Positions 36,557-47,322 of a DNA stretch of 64,000 bases are shown here, in pieces. This DNA comes from Lachnospiraceae bacterium (GTDB lineage: Bacteria; Bacillota; Clostridia; Lachnospirales; Lachnospiraceae). Both the position numbers and the translations under genes were made by a program. The stretch is from the NCBI GenBank assembly GCA_017936885.1, contig JAGBEO010000007.1:1-64000 (forward strand). The letters are read 5' to 3'. The notes under the pieces are model-generated. The model was given only the letters and a program-made list of their open reading frames with translations. It was not told the origin of the DNA and did no database searches. Each line of letters begins with the position of its first letter. The stretch's first letter is position 1.

Positions 36557-37357
36557 CTATTCCTCCAAAAACTCTAAAAACTTCAACACCGTATCAAGCT
36601 TCGTAGAAGTAATCGGAATCCCTAAAACTGCCTCAGAGGGATACCCCTGATAAGTGGTTCCCAACTCTGCAAGATAGTCAAAACAGCCTGCTTCAATCAG
36701 CTTATTATCTTCCGGCAGACAGATCCCCACAGCAACCGGATTTTCCATAGTGGAAGGATCACGATGGTTTATGACATATGTGTCGGGATCTGTCAGTTCG
36801 TCTTGTGTATAGAAAGTATCGTCATCTCCCGTATCAACGGTTGCCATATCCGTGTAATACAAACAGTCTTCATATTTGGCATACACATCCTCCGGAAGAG
36901 CCTCTTTCAGATTCATGAAATATTCGTTCTGCGCATAATTCTCGAAGGTAGCGGTATCTGACACGATTACATCCACGATACCGGTCTGCAGCATGGCAAG
37001 AAGCTTCTCGGTGCTGGACATGGAATACTGGGTGGAATCGTTGTCGGAGAGCGCAATGGAAGTGTCGATATAAGCCTGATAGTGATCGGTATCGATTCCG
37101 GCATATTCCTCAAATTCACTGCCCCAGGGATTGACTTCCGGTATATTCGTGATGTCCGCATTGATGATGGCGGCATAGAAGCCGTAATCTTTGTTCGTTA
37201 CATATTGATAGATAAACAGAGCGGAAAGGGAAATTACCGCGATAGCGACAATAGTATGTATCTTATAATAATCCCAGAAGTAGGACAGCTTCTGTCTGGT
37301 GTCCATCTCTTTTAGTGCAGATTTCTGTTGTTCCCTGATTTCTTCTACAACTGACAT
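36557..37357 (-). CDS. membrane-anchored protein with extracytoplasmic domain, unknown function
   Basis: A 266-residue protein with a cytoplasmic N terminus, one membrane segment (~30-52) and a soluble acidic domain of about 210 residues. The stretch TEKLLAMLQTGIVDVIVSD is reminiscent of periplasmic-binding folds, but no family is certain. The start at 37357 follows ACGAGGATTATC on the minus strand; the upstream ATG at 37390 is less well placed. No operon partner. The 335-bp region upstream is very AT-rich and shared with the divergent gene at 37693. Confidence 0.6.
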   Translation of the reverse strand: MSVVEEIREQQKSALKEMDTRQKLSYFWDYYKIHTIVAIAVISLSALFIYQYVTNKDYGFYAAIINADITNIPEVNPWGSEFEEYAGIDTDHYQAYIDTSIALSDNDSTQYSMSSTEKLLAMLQTGIVDVIVSDTATFENYAQNEYFMNLKEALPEDVYAKYEDCLYYTDMATVDTGDDDTFYTQDELTDPDTYVINHRDPSTMENPVAVGICLPEDNKLIEAGCFDYLAELGTTYQGYPSEAVLGIPITSTKLDTVLKFLEFLEE

Positions 37358-37564
37358 GATAATCCTCGTTTCTGTATTGTATTTCTTCATTCATATTAAT
37401 ATATAAAATATGTAAGACCCTTTATTAAATTAATATATAGAATATATAACATTTTTATTGATCGGTAAGATATAGCAAGTTAAAACTATCTTATATAGGA
37501 TGCAAAATAATGTCAATGAAACTTGTCTGAATAAATTATGAAATTTTTATTGATTTATATTGGG

Positions 37565-37593
37565 TTGAAACTTTTTTTGATTTGTTATATGAT
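37565..37593 (+). promoter_or_regulatory. candidate SigA promoter
   Basis: TTGAAA (37565-37570), 17 bases, TATGAT (37588-37593). It lies 100 bp before the gene at 37693, in the 335-bp AT-rich gap (37358-37692) that holds no ORF. Confidence 0.6.
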
Positions 37594-37692
37594 ATCTTTA
37601 ATATTTCACAGACTATATGCGTATTAGATATATTTTATGCTTTTATTGAGAAAACAAAATGCCAATACTATATAATTATGGAGGACTAGAAG

Positions 37693-38190
37693 ATGAGTGA
37701 AACCTATGTAGAATGTCTCGTGGCGAGAAAATCATCTACAATCATGACATTTTTAAAAGTATTATTAATTATGATGACAGCGGTATTTGTATTTCTGGGA
37801 CTGATGTTTGTTCCGGCACTGTTAGTAGCAATTATTACAGGCGTCGGCGCATATTTTGCAACTATGAATGCTAACGTAGAATACGAATATCTGTATTTGG
37901 ATAAAGAAATCAGTGTGGACAAGGTTATGGCTAAGAGCAAGAGGAAGAAAGCAGGAAGCTTCCTGGTAGACCAGATGGAAATTATGGCGCCGCTTAATTC
38001 TCACAGACTGGATTCTTATAAGAACCGTTCCATGAAGAAGTCTTATGATTTCAGCTCCGGTACTGCAAGCCAGCCGGAGAGAAGATATATGATGATCTTT
38101 TCCGGTGATACGAAAGTGGTTATAGAGCCTAATGAGGCAATGATTAAGGCGATACAGACGGTTGCCCCCCGTAAGGTGTTTACGGATTAA
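37693..38190 (+). CDS. DUF6106-like membrane protein
   Basis: A 165-residue protein with two adjacent hydrophobic stretches (~15-58) and a C-terminal soluble half. The opening MSETYVECLVARKSS and the segment DKVMAKSKRKKAGSFLVDQMEIMAP are typical of a small Clostridia-specific family (DUF6106, from memory). It follows ATGGAGGACTAG and a clear promoter, and ends at a terminator; monocistronic. The function is unknown. Confidence 0.65.
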   Translation: MSETYVECLVARKSSTIMTFLKVLLIMMTAVFVFLGLMFVPALLVAIITGVGAYFATMNANVEYEYLYLDKEISVDKVMAKSKRKKAGSFLVDQMEIMAPLNSHRLDSYKNRSMKKSYDFSSGTASQPERRYMMIFSGDTKVVIEPNEAMIKAIQTVAPRKVFTD

Positions 38191-38231
38191 GCCGGATCGG
38201 TGTTATGACGGCTTTGTTCCTTTATGAATAA

Positions 38232-39758
<1,527 letters not shown>

Positions 39759-39776
39759 AAGAATTTATAAGAAAAC

Positions 39777-39802
39777 TCCCAAGGATACTGCCTTGGGAAT
39801 TT
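39777..39802 (+). terminator. terminator between guaB and purO
   Basis: TCCCAAGG pairs with CCTTGGGA around a short loop (39777-39796), followed by ATTTTC. It is a moderate terminator, so some read-through into purO is possible. Confidence 0.55.
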
Positions 39803-39839
39803 TCAGTAGGAAGACATATAACCGCGAGGGAGGAAGAAT

Positions 39840-40553
39840 ATGCAGAAGATTTCATTAGCACAAGATTTGGCAGGAAATGCTTATCCGGGAAGAGGTATTG
39901 TGATCGGTAAGTCCGCAGACGGCAAATATGCCGTAACAGCTTATTTTATTATGGGAAGAAGCTCTAACAGCAGAAACCGTGTATTTGTAGAGGATGGAGA
40001 AGGAATCCGCACACAGGCGTTTGACCCTTCCAAGCTGGAAGATCCCAGTCTGATCATCTATGCGCCGGTTCGTGTACTGGGTAATAAGACGATTGTGACC
40101 AACGGCGATCAGACAGATACCATCTATGAATTGATGGACAAGCAGCAGACCTTCGAGCAGGCGCTGCGTACTAGAGAATTTGAGCCTGACGCACCGAATT
40201 ATACACCTCGTATTTCCGGTATCATGCATCTGGAGAATGGCACCTACAACTATGCGATGTCCATCTTAAAGAGCAATAACGGCGATCCGTCATCCTGCAA
40301 CAGATATACCTATGCCTATGAGAATCCGCAGGCAGGCGAGGGGCGTTTTATTCACACCTATATGGGCGACGGTAACCCGCTGCCAAGCTATGAGGGCGAA
40401 CCGACATTGGTAGGAATCGAAGGTGATATCGACAGCTTTACACAGATGATCTGGGATAATTTAAACGAAGAGAACAAGGTATCTTTGTTTGTCAGATATA
40501 TTGAGATCGAGACAGGAAAGTACGAGACACGCATTGTCAATAAAAATGTGTAA
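39840..40553 (+). CDS. purO: IMP cyclohydrolase, PurO type
   Basis: A 237-residue protein of the archaeal-type IMP cyclohydrolase family (PF07826), which closes FAICAR to IMP. Seen: GNAYPGRGIVIGKSADGKYAVTAYFIMGRS at the N terminus, and PNYTPRISGIM in the middle. This family replaces the N-terminal domain of bifunctional PurH. It starts after CGAGGGAGGAAG, and the separate transformylase follows 36 bp later, which supports the role. Confidence 0.88.
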   Translation: MQKISLAQDLAGNAYPGRGIVIGKSADGKYAVTAYFIMGRSSNSRNRVFVEDGEGIRTQAFDPSKLEDPSLIIYAPVRVLGNKTIVTNGDQTDTIYELMDKQQTFEQALRTREFEPDAPNYTPRISGIMHLENGTYNYAMSILKSNNGDPSSCNRYTYAYENPQAGEGRFIHTYMGDGNPLPSYEGEPTLVGIEGDIDSFTQMIWDNLNEENKVSLFVRYIEIETGKYETRIVNKNV

Positions 40554-40589
40554 ATTCTATTAGTACATTGAAAGAAAGGATAAAGAAAT

Positions 40590-41771
40590 ATGAACGAATT
40601 AGAATTAAAATACGGCTGCAACCCCAATCAAAAGCCTTCCCGTATTTTTATGGAGAATGGAAGCGATCTGCCGATCAAGGTATTAAACGGCAAGCCGGGT
40701 TATATTAATTTTCTGGATGCTTTTAACGGCTGGCAGCTTGTAAAGGAATTGAAGAAAGCAACCGGACTTCCGGCTGCTACTTCCTTCAAGCATGTGTCTC
40801 CCGCAGGTGCGGCAGTAGGACTTCCGCTCACCGATGTGGAGAAGAAGATTTACTGGGTAGACGATCTGGATATGGAGTTTACACCCCTTGCCAATGCTTA
40901 TGCAAGAGCAAGAGGTGCCGACAGAATGAGCTCTTTCGGTGACTTTATCTCTCTGTCTGACGTGTGTGATGTGGCAACAGCAATGATTATCAAGAGAGAA
41001 GTGTCCGATGGTGTCATTGCGCCGGGCTACGAGCCGGAGGCATTGGAGATCCTCAAAGCTAAGAAAAAAGGAAATTACAATGTTATTGAGATCGATGAAA
41101 GCTATGTGCCTGCACCAACAGAAGTAAAACAGGTATACGGCATCAGCTTTGAACAGGGCAGAAATGAGCTGAACATTGACAAGGATTTCTTTAACAATAT
41201 CGTCACAGAAAATAAGGAACTGCCGGAACAGGCTAAGATCGATCTGGCAATCGCCATGATTACCCTGAAATATACCCAATCCAATTCCGTATGTTACGTG
41301 AAAGGCGGACAGGCAATCGGTATCGGTGCAGGGCAGCAGTCCCGTATCCACTGTACCAGACTGGCAGGCAGTAAGGCTGACAACTGGTTCCTTCGTCAGT
41401 CTCCGAAAGTGCTGGGCTTACAGTTTGTGGACGGTATCGGACGCGCGGACAGAGATAATTCCATTGACCTTTACATCGGAGAAGATTATATGGATGTGCT
41501 TGCTGAAGGTGCATGGCAGAAGATTTTTAAGGTAAAACCGGAAGTCTTCACCAGAGAAGAGAAGCGTGCATGGCTGGATCAGATGAGTGATGTGGCACTG
41601 GGATCAGATGCTTTCTTCCCGTTTGGAGATAATATTGAGCGTGCACACAAGAGCGGTGTGAAATATGTAGCCCAGCCGGGCGGTTCCGTGCGTGATGACA
41701 ACGTGATCGAGACTTGCAATAAGTATGGCATGACCATGTGCTTTACCGGAATCCGGTTGTTCCATCACTAG
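40590..41771 (+). CDS. purH: stand-alone AICAR formyltransferase
   Basis: A 393-residue protein matching only the transformylase half of PurH. The Lys-His pair is in SFKHVSPAGAA (~66-76); GIGAGQQSRIHCTRLAG and FPFGDNIERA (~345) are conserved. The IMP cyclohydrolase (MGS-like) half is absent; PurO upstream supplies it. It converts AICAR and 10-formyl-THF to FAICAR. The pair is therefore a split version of the usual bifunctional enzyme. AAAGAAAGGAT precedes the start. Confidence 0.92.
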   Translation: MNELELKYGCNPNQKPSRIFMENGSDLPIKVLNGKPGYINFLDAFNGWQLVKELKKATGLPAATSFKHVSPAGAAVGLPLTDVEKKIYWVDDLDMEFTPLANAYARARGADRMSSFGDFISLSDVCDVATAMIIKREVSDGVIAPGYEPEALEILKAKKKGNYNVIEIDESYVPAPTEVKQVYGISFEQGRNELNIDKDFFNNIVTENKELPEQAKIDLAIAMITLKYTQSNSVCYVKGGQAIGIGAGQQSRIHCTRLAGSKADNWFLRQSPKVLGLQFVDGIGRADRDNSIDLYIGEDYMDVLAEGAWQKIFKVKPEVFTREEKRAWLDQMSDVALGSDAFFPFGDNIERAHKSGVKYVAQPGGSVRDDNVIETCNKYGMTMCFTGIRLFHH

Positions 41772-41841
41772 GATTGTACCGCGCGCTGCCAAGCGCATTG
41801 ATATGCGTATACAGATTGGTAAAAAACTTTAATATGAAAAG

Positions 41842-41901
41842 AAACCCTGAGATATCATGTAAACTGCCTTACAAGCCGGACATGCCATCTTAGGGTTTTT
41901 T
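41842..41901 (+). terminator. terminator after the AICAR formyltransferase gene
   Basis: AAACCCTGAGAT (41842-41853) pairs with ATCTTAGGGTTT (41887-41898) with one mismatch, followed by T. The 347-bp gap to the next gene (41772-42118) contains no other ORF. Confidence 0.7.
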
Positions 41902-42006
41902 ACGTGACAGTAAAGTGCCGATCCTGATTCTTATGGGAAAGGAAACGGGGTGAGATTGTCTGGCTTTTATGTAAAAATGATGCAAAAATTCATAAAGTAT
42001 GATGCA

Positions 42007-42033
42007 TTGACGGAGTAATATATTCTCTATAAA
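42007..42033 (+). promoter_or_regulatory. weak promoter candidate for the deacetylase gene
   Basis: TTGACG (42007-42012), a short 15-base spacer, then TATAAA (42028-42033). The short spacer lowers confidence. Confidence 0.3.
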
Positions 42034-42118
42034 AGATAATGCAGGTAATAAAGTGCGTAAAGAACGCTGAAATGGCAGGAATTACGGAATAAGCTTGTAT
42101 TCTGAAACGGAGGAAGAT

Positions 42119-43114
42119 ATGAAAATACGTAAAATCATGGGAATTATGATATTGTCAATGCTTTTGACGGGATGTCAGGGTCAGAAAACGGATCATCAGC
42201 CTGTCAAAATAGAGACGGAAACACTGCAGACTAATCTGATCAACAGCAACGGCGAATTGCCGGATTCAGTATCAGAGGAAATTGTTATGGGAGAGACTGC
42301 CTTATTGGCGGTAAGTGAGTCCATAGATGACATTAGTGTCAGTAATGGAGTGGGTACATTGACAGGACAAACCCAGTCTGAGACAGGGAAGGATTCTTCC
42401 GGTCATGCAGAGCAAATACAGACAGGCTTCGGTGATCCGGCAACCATGAATCATGCGGTAGACGGTAGGGAACTTCCTATTTACTGCGTAGATACAGAGG
42501 AAAATAAAATCGCTCTCAGCTTCGATGCGGCATGGGGGGATGAAGATACAGAACAGATTCTTCAAATATTAAAGGATCATGACATACATGTCACTTTCTT
42601 TGCGACCGGAGGCTGGGTAGAAAGCTATCCTGATGATGTGAAAGCAGTATTGGCAGCCGGACACGATCTGGGGAATCACAGTGCAAATCATCTGAATATG
42701 AGTGAATTGTCTGACCAGGAGAAAAAAGAGGAATTGATGTCTGTTCACGAGAAAGTCAAAGAATTGACCGGATATGAAATGTTTCTGTTCAGACCGCCTT
42801 ACGGAGATTATGACAATAGTGTCGTAAACGTAGCAAAAGACTGTGGGTACTATGCCATTCAGTGGGACGTGGATTCTTTGGATTGGATGAACTATGGTGT
42901 GGATTCCATTATTGAGACGGTGACGGAGCACAAGAATCTTGGAAACGGCAGTATCATTCTCTGCCATAACGGGGCGGAGTATACGGCGCAGGCATTGGAT
43001 GAACTGATTACTAAGCTGGAAGAGCAGGGATATGAAATTGTTCCTATATCGGAGCTGATCTATAGGGAGAATTTTCATTTGAATTATGAGGGTAGACAGA
43101 TAAAGGATGAATGA
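42119..43114 (+). CDS. lipoprotein polysaccharide deacetylase (NodB domain)
   Basis: A 331-residue lipoprotein with lipobox LLTGC (Cys ~19), a Ser/Thr/Glu-rich linker to ~125, then a NodB carbohydrate esterase 4 domain. Motif 1 SFDAAWGDED (Asp near 135) and motif 2 HSANH (metal His pair) are intact; motif 3 RPPYGDYD and motif 5 LCHN follow. The AAWGDED form is typical of the PdaA/PdaB group in spore formers, acting on peptidoglycan N-acetyl groups. The start is the ATG after ACGGAGGAAG. No neighbours of related function. Confidence 0.87.
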   Translation: MKIRKIMGIMILSMLLTGCQGQKTDHQPVKIETETLQTNLINSNGELPDSVSEEIVMGETALLAVSESIDDISVSNGVGTLTGQTQSETGKDSSGHAEQIQTGFGDPATMNHAVDGRELPIYCVDTEENKIALSFDAAWGDEDTEQILQILKDHDIHVTFFATGGWVESYPDDVKAVLAAGHDLGNHSANHLNMSELSDQEKKEELMSVHEKVKELTGYEMFLFRPPYGDYDNSVVNVAKDCGYYAIQWDVDSLDWMNYGVDSIIETVTEHKNLGNGSIILCHNGAEYTAQALDELITKLEEQGYEIVPISELIYRENFHLNYEGRQIKDE

Positions 43115-43249
43115 GTGATCTGAAAAAAGATTTGTGTTTTTCCTCTTTAAAACCGAAGTATAGAATCTATATAATTTTCTCTATATATGTTAATATAGTG
43201 CTGTAAATAAGAGATGCTCGGTGGGGCATTGATCACGGGAGGAAAGAGT

Positions 43250-44896
43250 ATGATTCAGAATCCGATTTTTCCGGGGTTTAACCCTGACCCTTGTATCTGT
43301 AGAAAGGGTGAGGACTATTATGTAGCGGTGTCAACGTTTGAATGGTTTCCGGGGATTCCGGTATATCACTCAAAGGATTTGAAAAACTGGGAATTGTATA
43401 CACATGTTCTGACCGATGATAAGGCAGTTGATTTGAAGAAATTGCCCAGTGCAAAGGGAATCTGGGCGCCATGTCTGACTTATTGTGAAGAGGAAGAGTT
43501 GTTTTATGTCGTATATGGCATTATGAATTCTATGAATGCAAGATATTTTGATGTAGATAATTATCTGATTACAGCCAAGGATATCACAGGACCGTGGAGC
43601 AAGCCGGTGTATCTTCATTCTTCCGGGTTTGATGCCTCTATTTTCCATGATGATAATGGGAAGAAATATGTGGTTTCTCTGGAGTGGGAGACAAGAGAAG
43701 GATATGAAAAGCCAGGGGCAATCTGCATGGTAGAATATGCTCCGGAGAAGAAAGAAATTGTGGGTTATCCTCAAAGAATATGGAAAGGCGGTACAGACCG
43801 TGGCTGTATTGAAGCTCCCCACCTGACCAAAAAAGGAGAGTATTATTATATCATGTGTGCAGAGGGCGGCACAGGCTACAATCATTGTGTAACCATGGGA
43901 CGTTCTAAGGACGTGTGGGGACCTTATGAAAAGGACCCGAAGAATCCTATTGTGACAAGTGTTCCCGGAGAGTCCTGTGAGCGGCATGATCCTGATCATC
44001 TTAAGCCTAAATATTATAATGCGGAATCAATTCTGCAGAAATCCGGACATGGAAGTTATGTGGAGCTGCCCACCGGGGAAGTTTATCTGGTACATCTTTG
44101 CGCCAGACCGTTTGTGCCGGAATTGCGTTGTACGCTTGGCAGAGAGACTGCTATCCAGAAAATGATGTGGACGGCGGATGGGTGGCTCCGCATGGCAGAC
44201 GGAAGTAACCTGGCGAAAACGGAAGTGCCGGAAAGCAGTCTTCCCGAAGTGCCGATGCCTAAGATACCGGATTTTGATGATTTTGATGGGGGAGAACTGG
44301 GAAATTATTATTATGCCCCGCGTATTATGCCTCAGAGTTTTGTTGATGTAAAAGTAAGACCGGGATATGTAAGGATTCGGGGGCAGGAATCCCGGACATC
44401 TCTGAACAAAGTAAGTATCTTTGCGCGAAAACTGACCAGTGTATATGCAAGAATCACTACGAAGATGGAGTTCATCCCGGAAGTTTATCAGCACAGTGCA
44501 GGATTGATTTTGTATTATGATAATATGAACTATATTAATCTGAGAAAATACTACAGCGAGACTTTGGGGCAGAGCGCTATTTCCATTGTCCAGCTTGAAA
44601 ATGGAGAAAAGACAGAATATTTAGATACAAGGATTCCCGTGGAAGATCAGCCGATTTATCTGAGGCTTTTCATTGAAGGAAGAAAGACATGGTTTGAATG
44701 GAGTTATGATGGTGAGAACTATGAAAAAATAGGACGTATATTTGATACGACGAAATTCTCAGATGAATATTGTAAATATGGAGAGTTTACAGGAACCATG
44801 GTGGGTATTACCTGTGCGGACAGAGTAAAACATCAACATTACGCCGACTTTGACTTTTTTGAGTATATTGCAGATGAGACAAGAAACGTAGATTAA
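43250..44896 (+). CDS. GH43 beta-xylosidase
   Basis: A 548-residue two-domain enzyme without signal peptide, so it acts on imported xylo-oligosaccharides. The five-bladed propeller starts with NPIFPGFNPDPCICRKGEDYYVA (general base Asp); the second acidic residue lies in GFDASIFHDD and the general acid Glu in RGCIEAPHL. The C-terminal ~200 residues are the beta-sandwich DUF1349-like domain typical of XynB-type GH43 subfamily 11 enzymes. The ATG at 43250 follows GGGAGGAAAG. It stands alone, with no linked transporter. Confidence 0.92.
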   Translation: MIQNPIFPGFNPDPCICRKGEDYYVAVSTFEWFPGIPVYHSKDLKNWELYTHVLTDDKAVDLKKLPSAKGIWAPCLTYCEEEELFYVVYGIMNSMNARYFDVDNYLITAKDITGPWSKPVYLHSSGFDASIFHDDNGKKYVVSLEWETREGYEKPGAICMVEYAPEKKEIVGYPQRIWKGGTDRGCIEAPHLTKKGEYYYIMCAEGGTGYNHCVTMGRSKDVWGPYEKDPKNPIVTSVPGESCERHDPDHLKPKYYNAESILQKSGHGSYVELPTGEVYLVHLCARPFVPELRCTLGRETAIQKMMWTADGWLRMADGSNLAKTEVPESSLPEVPMPKIPDFDDFDGGELGNYYYAPRIMPQSFVDVKVRPGYVRIRGQESRTSLNKVSIFARKLTSVYARITTKMEFIPEVYQHSAGLILYYDNMNYINLRKYYSETLGQSAISIVQLENGEKTEYLDTRIPVEDQPIYLRLFIEGRKTWFEWSYDGENYEKIGRIFDTTKFSDEYCKYGEFTGTMVGITCADRVKHQHYADFDFFEYIADETRNVD

Positions 44897-44917
44897 GGGC
44901 TGGTAAAGCGGTAAAAA

Positions 44918-44955
44918 ATGCGGTAAGAATCATATGACGACTCTTACCGTATTTT
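44918..44955. terminator. bidirectional terminator between the GH43 gene and buk
   Basis: ATGCGGTAAGA (44918-44928) pairs with TCTTACCGTAT (44942-44952), followed by T on the plus strand and preceded by A-rich sequence for the minus strand. Confidence 0.75.
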
Positions 44956-44989
44956 TCATTTATGCAATGTTGTGCATCCTAAAATATTT

Positions 44990-46057
44990 TTAATATGTCA
45001 TAGCAGATTCTTCACCGTTTAATACACGTAAGCCGCCCTGGACAAGCGCAAGCAATTCGTCCTCGCCCGGATATACAGTCATGGGAGCGATCCATCCGGC
45101 TCTTGCCTGTAAGCCTTCCACCACGTATTTGTCATAAGCGATTCCGCCTGTTACGATGATCTGGTCTACTTTGCCGTTCAGAACACATGCCATAGAACCG
45201 ATATCTTTTGCCACCTGAGTAATGAAAGCTTCGCGGACTTCTGCTGCTTTGGCATCGCCATTGTCCACCATCTTGTCAACATCTCTCATATCGTTTGTGC
45301 CGCAGTAAGCGTTGAAACCGCCGCCGCCAACGATCTTTTTATAAACCTCTTTCTCGGTATACTGACCGGAGAAGCACATCTTGATCAGTGCGCCGCTTGG
45401 AACTGCACCGGCTCTCTCAGGAGAGAATGCACCGTCACCGTCTAAAGCATTAAATACGTCAACGACCTTGCCCTGTTTGTGTGCACCGACAGAAACACCG
45501 CCGCCCATATGAACAACGACAAGATTTAAAGAATCATATGCTTTACCGCTCTCTTTTGCATAACGTTTAGCAACTGCCTTCTGATTCAGTGCGTGGAATA
45601 CACTGGTTCTCGGAAGCTCCGGAACACCGGAATATCTGGAAGTGGGTTCTAATTCATCTACCACTACAGGGTCTACGATATAGGAAGGAACGCCGATGGA
45701 ATCACCGATTTCTCTTGCCAGAATACCGCCTAAGTTAGATGCGTGCTGTCCCTGCTTGCCGATTTTTAAATCCTCTAACAAATCATCGCTGACAGCATAA
45801 GTACCGCCCGGAATCGGCTTCAACATACCGCCTCTGCCGACTACCATATTCAGGGAGTTGATATCAAAGTCTTTTTCTTTTAACAGATTAACAATGATGT
45901 CTTTACGGAAATCTTTCTGATCTACGATAGAAGCATACTGTGCGATTTCTTCCGTAGAATGTCTTAAGGTTTCCTCAAATAATAAGGTCTCGTCTTCAAA
46001 TACACCGATTTTGGTGGAAGTGGAACCCGGATTGATAATTAAACTTTTAACAGCCAT
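44990..46057 (-). CDS. buk: butyrate kinase
   Basis: A 355-residue acetokinase-family enzyme that makes butyrate and ATP from butyryl phosphate. Motifs: [17 protein letters not shown] at the N terminus, [19 protein letters not shown] (~185-203), and TGGIAYDKY near the C terminus. The start at 46057 follows AAAGGCGGA on the minus strand; the ATG 10 codons upstream is unlikely. It is downstream of ptb in a two-gene operon. Branched-chain substrates are possible. Confidence 0.94.
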   Translation of the reverse strand: MAVKSLIINPGSTSTKIGVFEDETLLFEETLRHSTEEIAQYASIVDQKDFRKDIIVNLLKEKDFDINSLNMVVGRGGMLKPIPGGTYAVSDDLLEDLKIGKQGQHASNLGGILAREIGDSIGVPSYIVDPVVVDELEPTSRYSGVPELPRTSVFHALNQKAVAKRYAKESGKAYDSLNLVVVHMGGGVSVGAHKQGKVVDVFNALDGDGAFSPERAGAVPSGALIKMCFSGQYTEKEVYKKIVGGGGFNAYCGTNDMRDVDKMVDNGDAKAAEVREAFITQVAKDIGSMACVLNGKVDQIIVTGGIAYDKYVVEGLQARAGWIAPMTVYPGEDELLALVQGGLRVLNGEESAMTY

Positions 46058-46114
46058 TTTTATTCCGCCTTTCTTAAAAATATTCATATTGGTTAGCCGG
46101 TGTACTTTGCCGGC

Positions 46115-47032
46115 TTAGCAATTCTTCAGAGCCTCTGCTACAACCGCACCCAATGCAATAGAATTTACTTTCGTCTCGAAATCATCAGAACGGGAAGTTA
46201 AGATAACAGGAGCTTTCGTTCCGGTTAAGATGTTGCCGTTCTTTACCTTTGCTGTGTGTACCAGACATTTGTATACAAGGTTTCCGGCATGGATATCAGG
46301 GAAAAGAAGGACATCTGCATCCCCTACGATCTTTCTGCCCTCTGCACCCTTGTGCTGTGCGGCAGCAGGATCAATGGCAAGGTCTAAAGAAAGCGGACCG
46401 TCTATGATACAGCCTGTAATTTTGCCTTCTTCGCACATTTTAGTAAGCTCGTCTGCCTCTACGGTAACAGGCATCTTGGGATTTACGACTTCTACTGCTG
46501 CAAGAGGAGCAACTTTAGGGTTAGGGATGCCGCAGGCATGACAGATTTCAACCGTGTTTTCGATGATATGTACTTTGTCCTCTAAAGTGGGGTAAGTCAT
46601 GAAAGCAACGTCAGATAAGAATAAGAGGTGGTCAACACCTTCTACCTCAAATACGCAGACATGGGATAACGGTTTTCCTGTTCTTAAGCCGACTTCCTTA
46701 TCCAGTACACTCTTTAAGAAAGACTTGGTATCAATCAGACCCTTCATATACATGTCGGCTTTGCCTGTATGCACTAACTCAACGGCCTTTAAGGCAGCGG
46801 TATAATTGTCCTTTTCATCAATGATCTCGTATCCGCTTAAGTCTATGTTCATGGATGCGGCTACTTCTTTGATCTTGTCCTCGTCGCCTACCAGAATCGC
46901 TTCTGCGATATTACGCTCTTTGGCAGCCTGAACAGCTTCTAATACAGCACTGTCCTGTGCCACTGCTACAGCGACTTTCTTCACGCTGCACTCAGATACC
47001 TTAGATAATAAATCATCAAAACTCTTGCTCAT
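46115..47032 (-). CDS. ptb: phosphate butyryltransferase
   Basis: A 305-residue member of the PTA/PTB family, converting butyryl-CoA and phosphate to butyryl phosphate. The protein opens MSKSFDDLLSKVSECSVKKVAVA; the PLAAVEVVNPKMP and LLFPDIHAGN(LVYK) segments are diagnostic. The start at 47032 follows GGAGGAATGAA on the minus strand. With buk it forms the Ptb-Buk route to butyrate, an alternative to butyryl-CoA:acetate CoA-transferase. Confidence 0.94.
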   Translation of the reverse strand: MSKSFDDLLSKVSECSVKKVAVAVAQDSAVLEAVQAAKERNIAEAILVGDEDKIKEVAASMNIDLSGYEIIDEKDNYTAALKAVELVHTGKADMYMKGLIDTKSFLKSVLDKEVGLRTGKPLSHVCVFEVEGVDHLLFLSDVAFMTYPTLEDKVHIIENTVEICHACGIPNPKVAPLAAVEVVNPKMPVTVEADELTKMCEEGKITGCIIDGPLSLDLAIDPAAAQHKGAEGRKIVGDADVLLFPDIHAGNLVYKCLVHTAKVKNGNILTGTKAPVILTSRSDDFETKVNSIALGAVVAEALKNC

Positions 47033-47146
47033 TTCATTCCTCCGTTCCGAAGCGTTTATGCCGGAAAAACGCACGCAAAAACCACGAAGACGGCTTTCGC
47101 GCCTGCGATTTGAGACGATACGCCTCGCATTTGTACTTTTGTTAAA

Positions 47147-47175
47147 ATAATAACACTTTCTAATATAAAAAGCAA
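47147..47175 (-). promoter_or_regulatory. candidate SigA promoter of ptb-buk
   Basis: On the minus strand TTGCTT (47170-47175), 17 bases, TATTAT (47147-47152). It lies about 115 bp before the ptb start. Confidence 0.55.
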
Positions 47176-47233
47176 TTTCTCAGCATAAACTTTTTATGAA
47201 ATGCCTTTCTTCCGCGGATAATCTCTTTTTCAG

Positions 47234-47262
47234 TTGAATTTGCCCCCTGAATCTGCTAAAAT
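47234..47262 (+). promoter_or_regulatory. candidate SigA promoter of secA
   Basis: TTGAAT (47234-47239), 17 bases, TAAAAT (47257-47262), 60 bp before the secA start. The 290-bp gap 47033-47322 otherwise holds only the divergent ptb promoter. Confidence 0.6.
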
Positions 47263-47322
47263 ATAGCGTGATGTTTTAGGTAATGAGGGGACTTCTTGGA
47301 AAGGAAATGAGAAAGGCAAATC

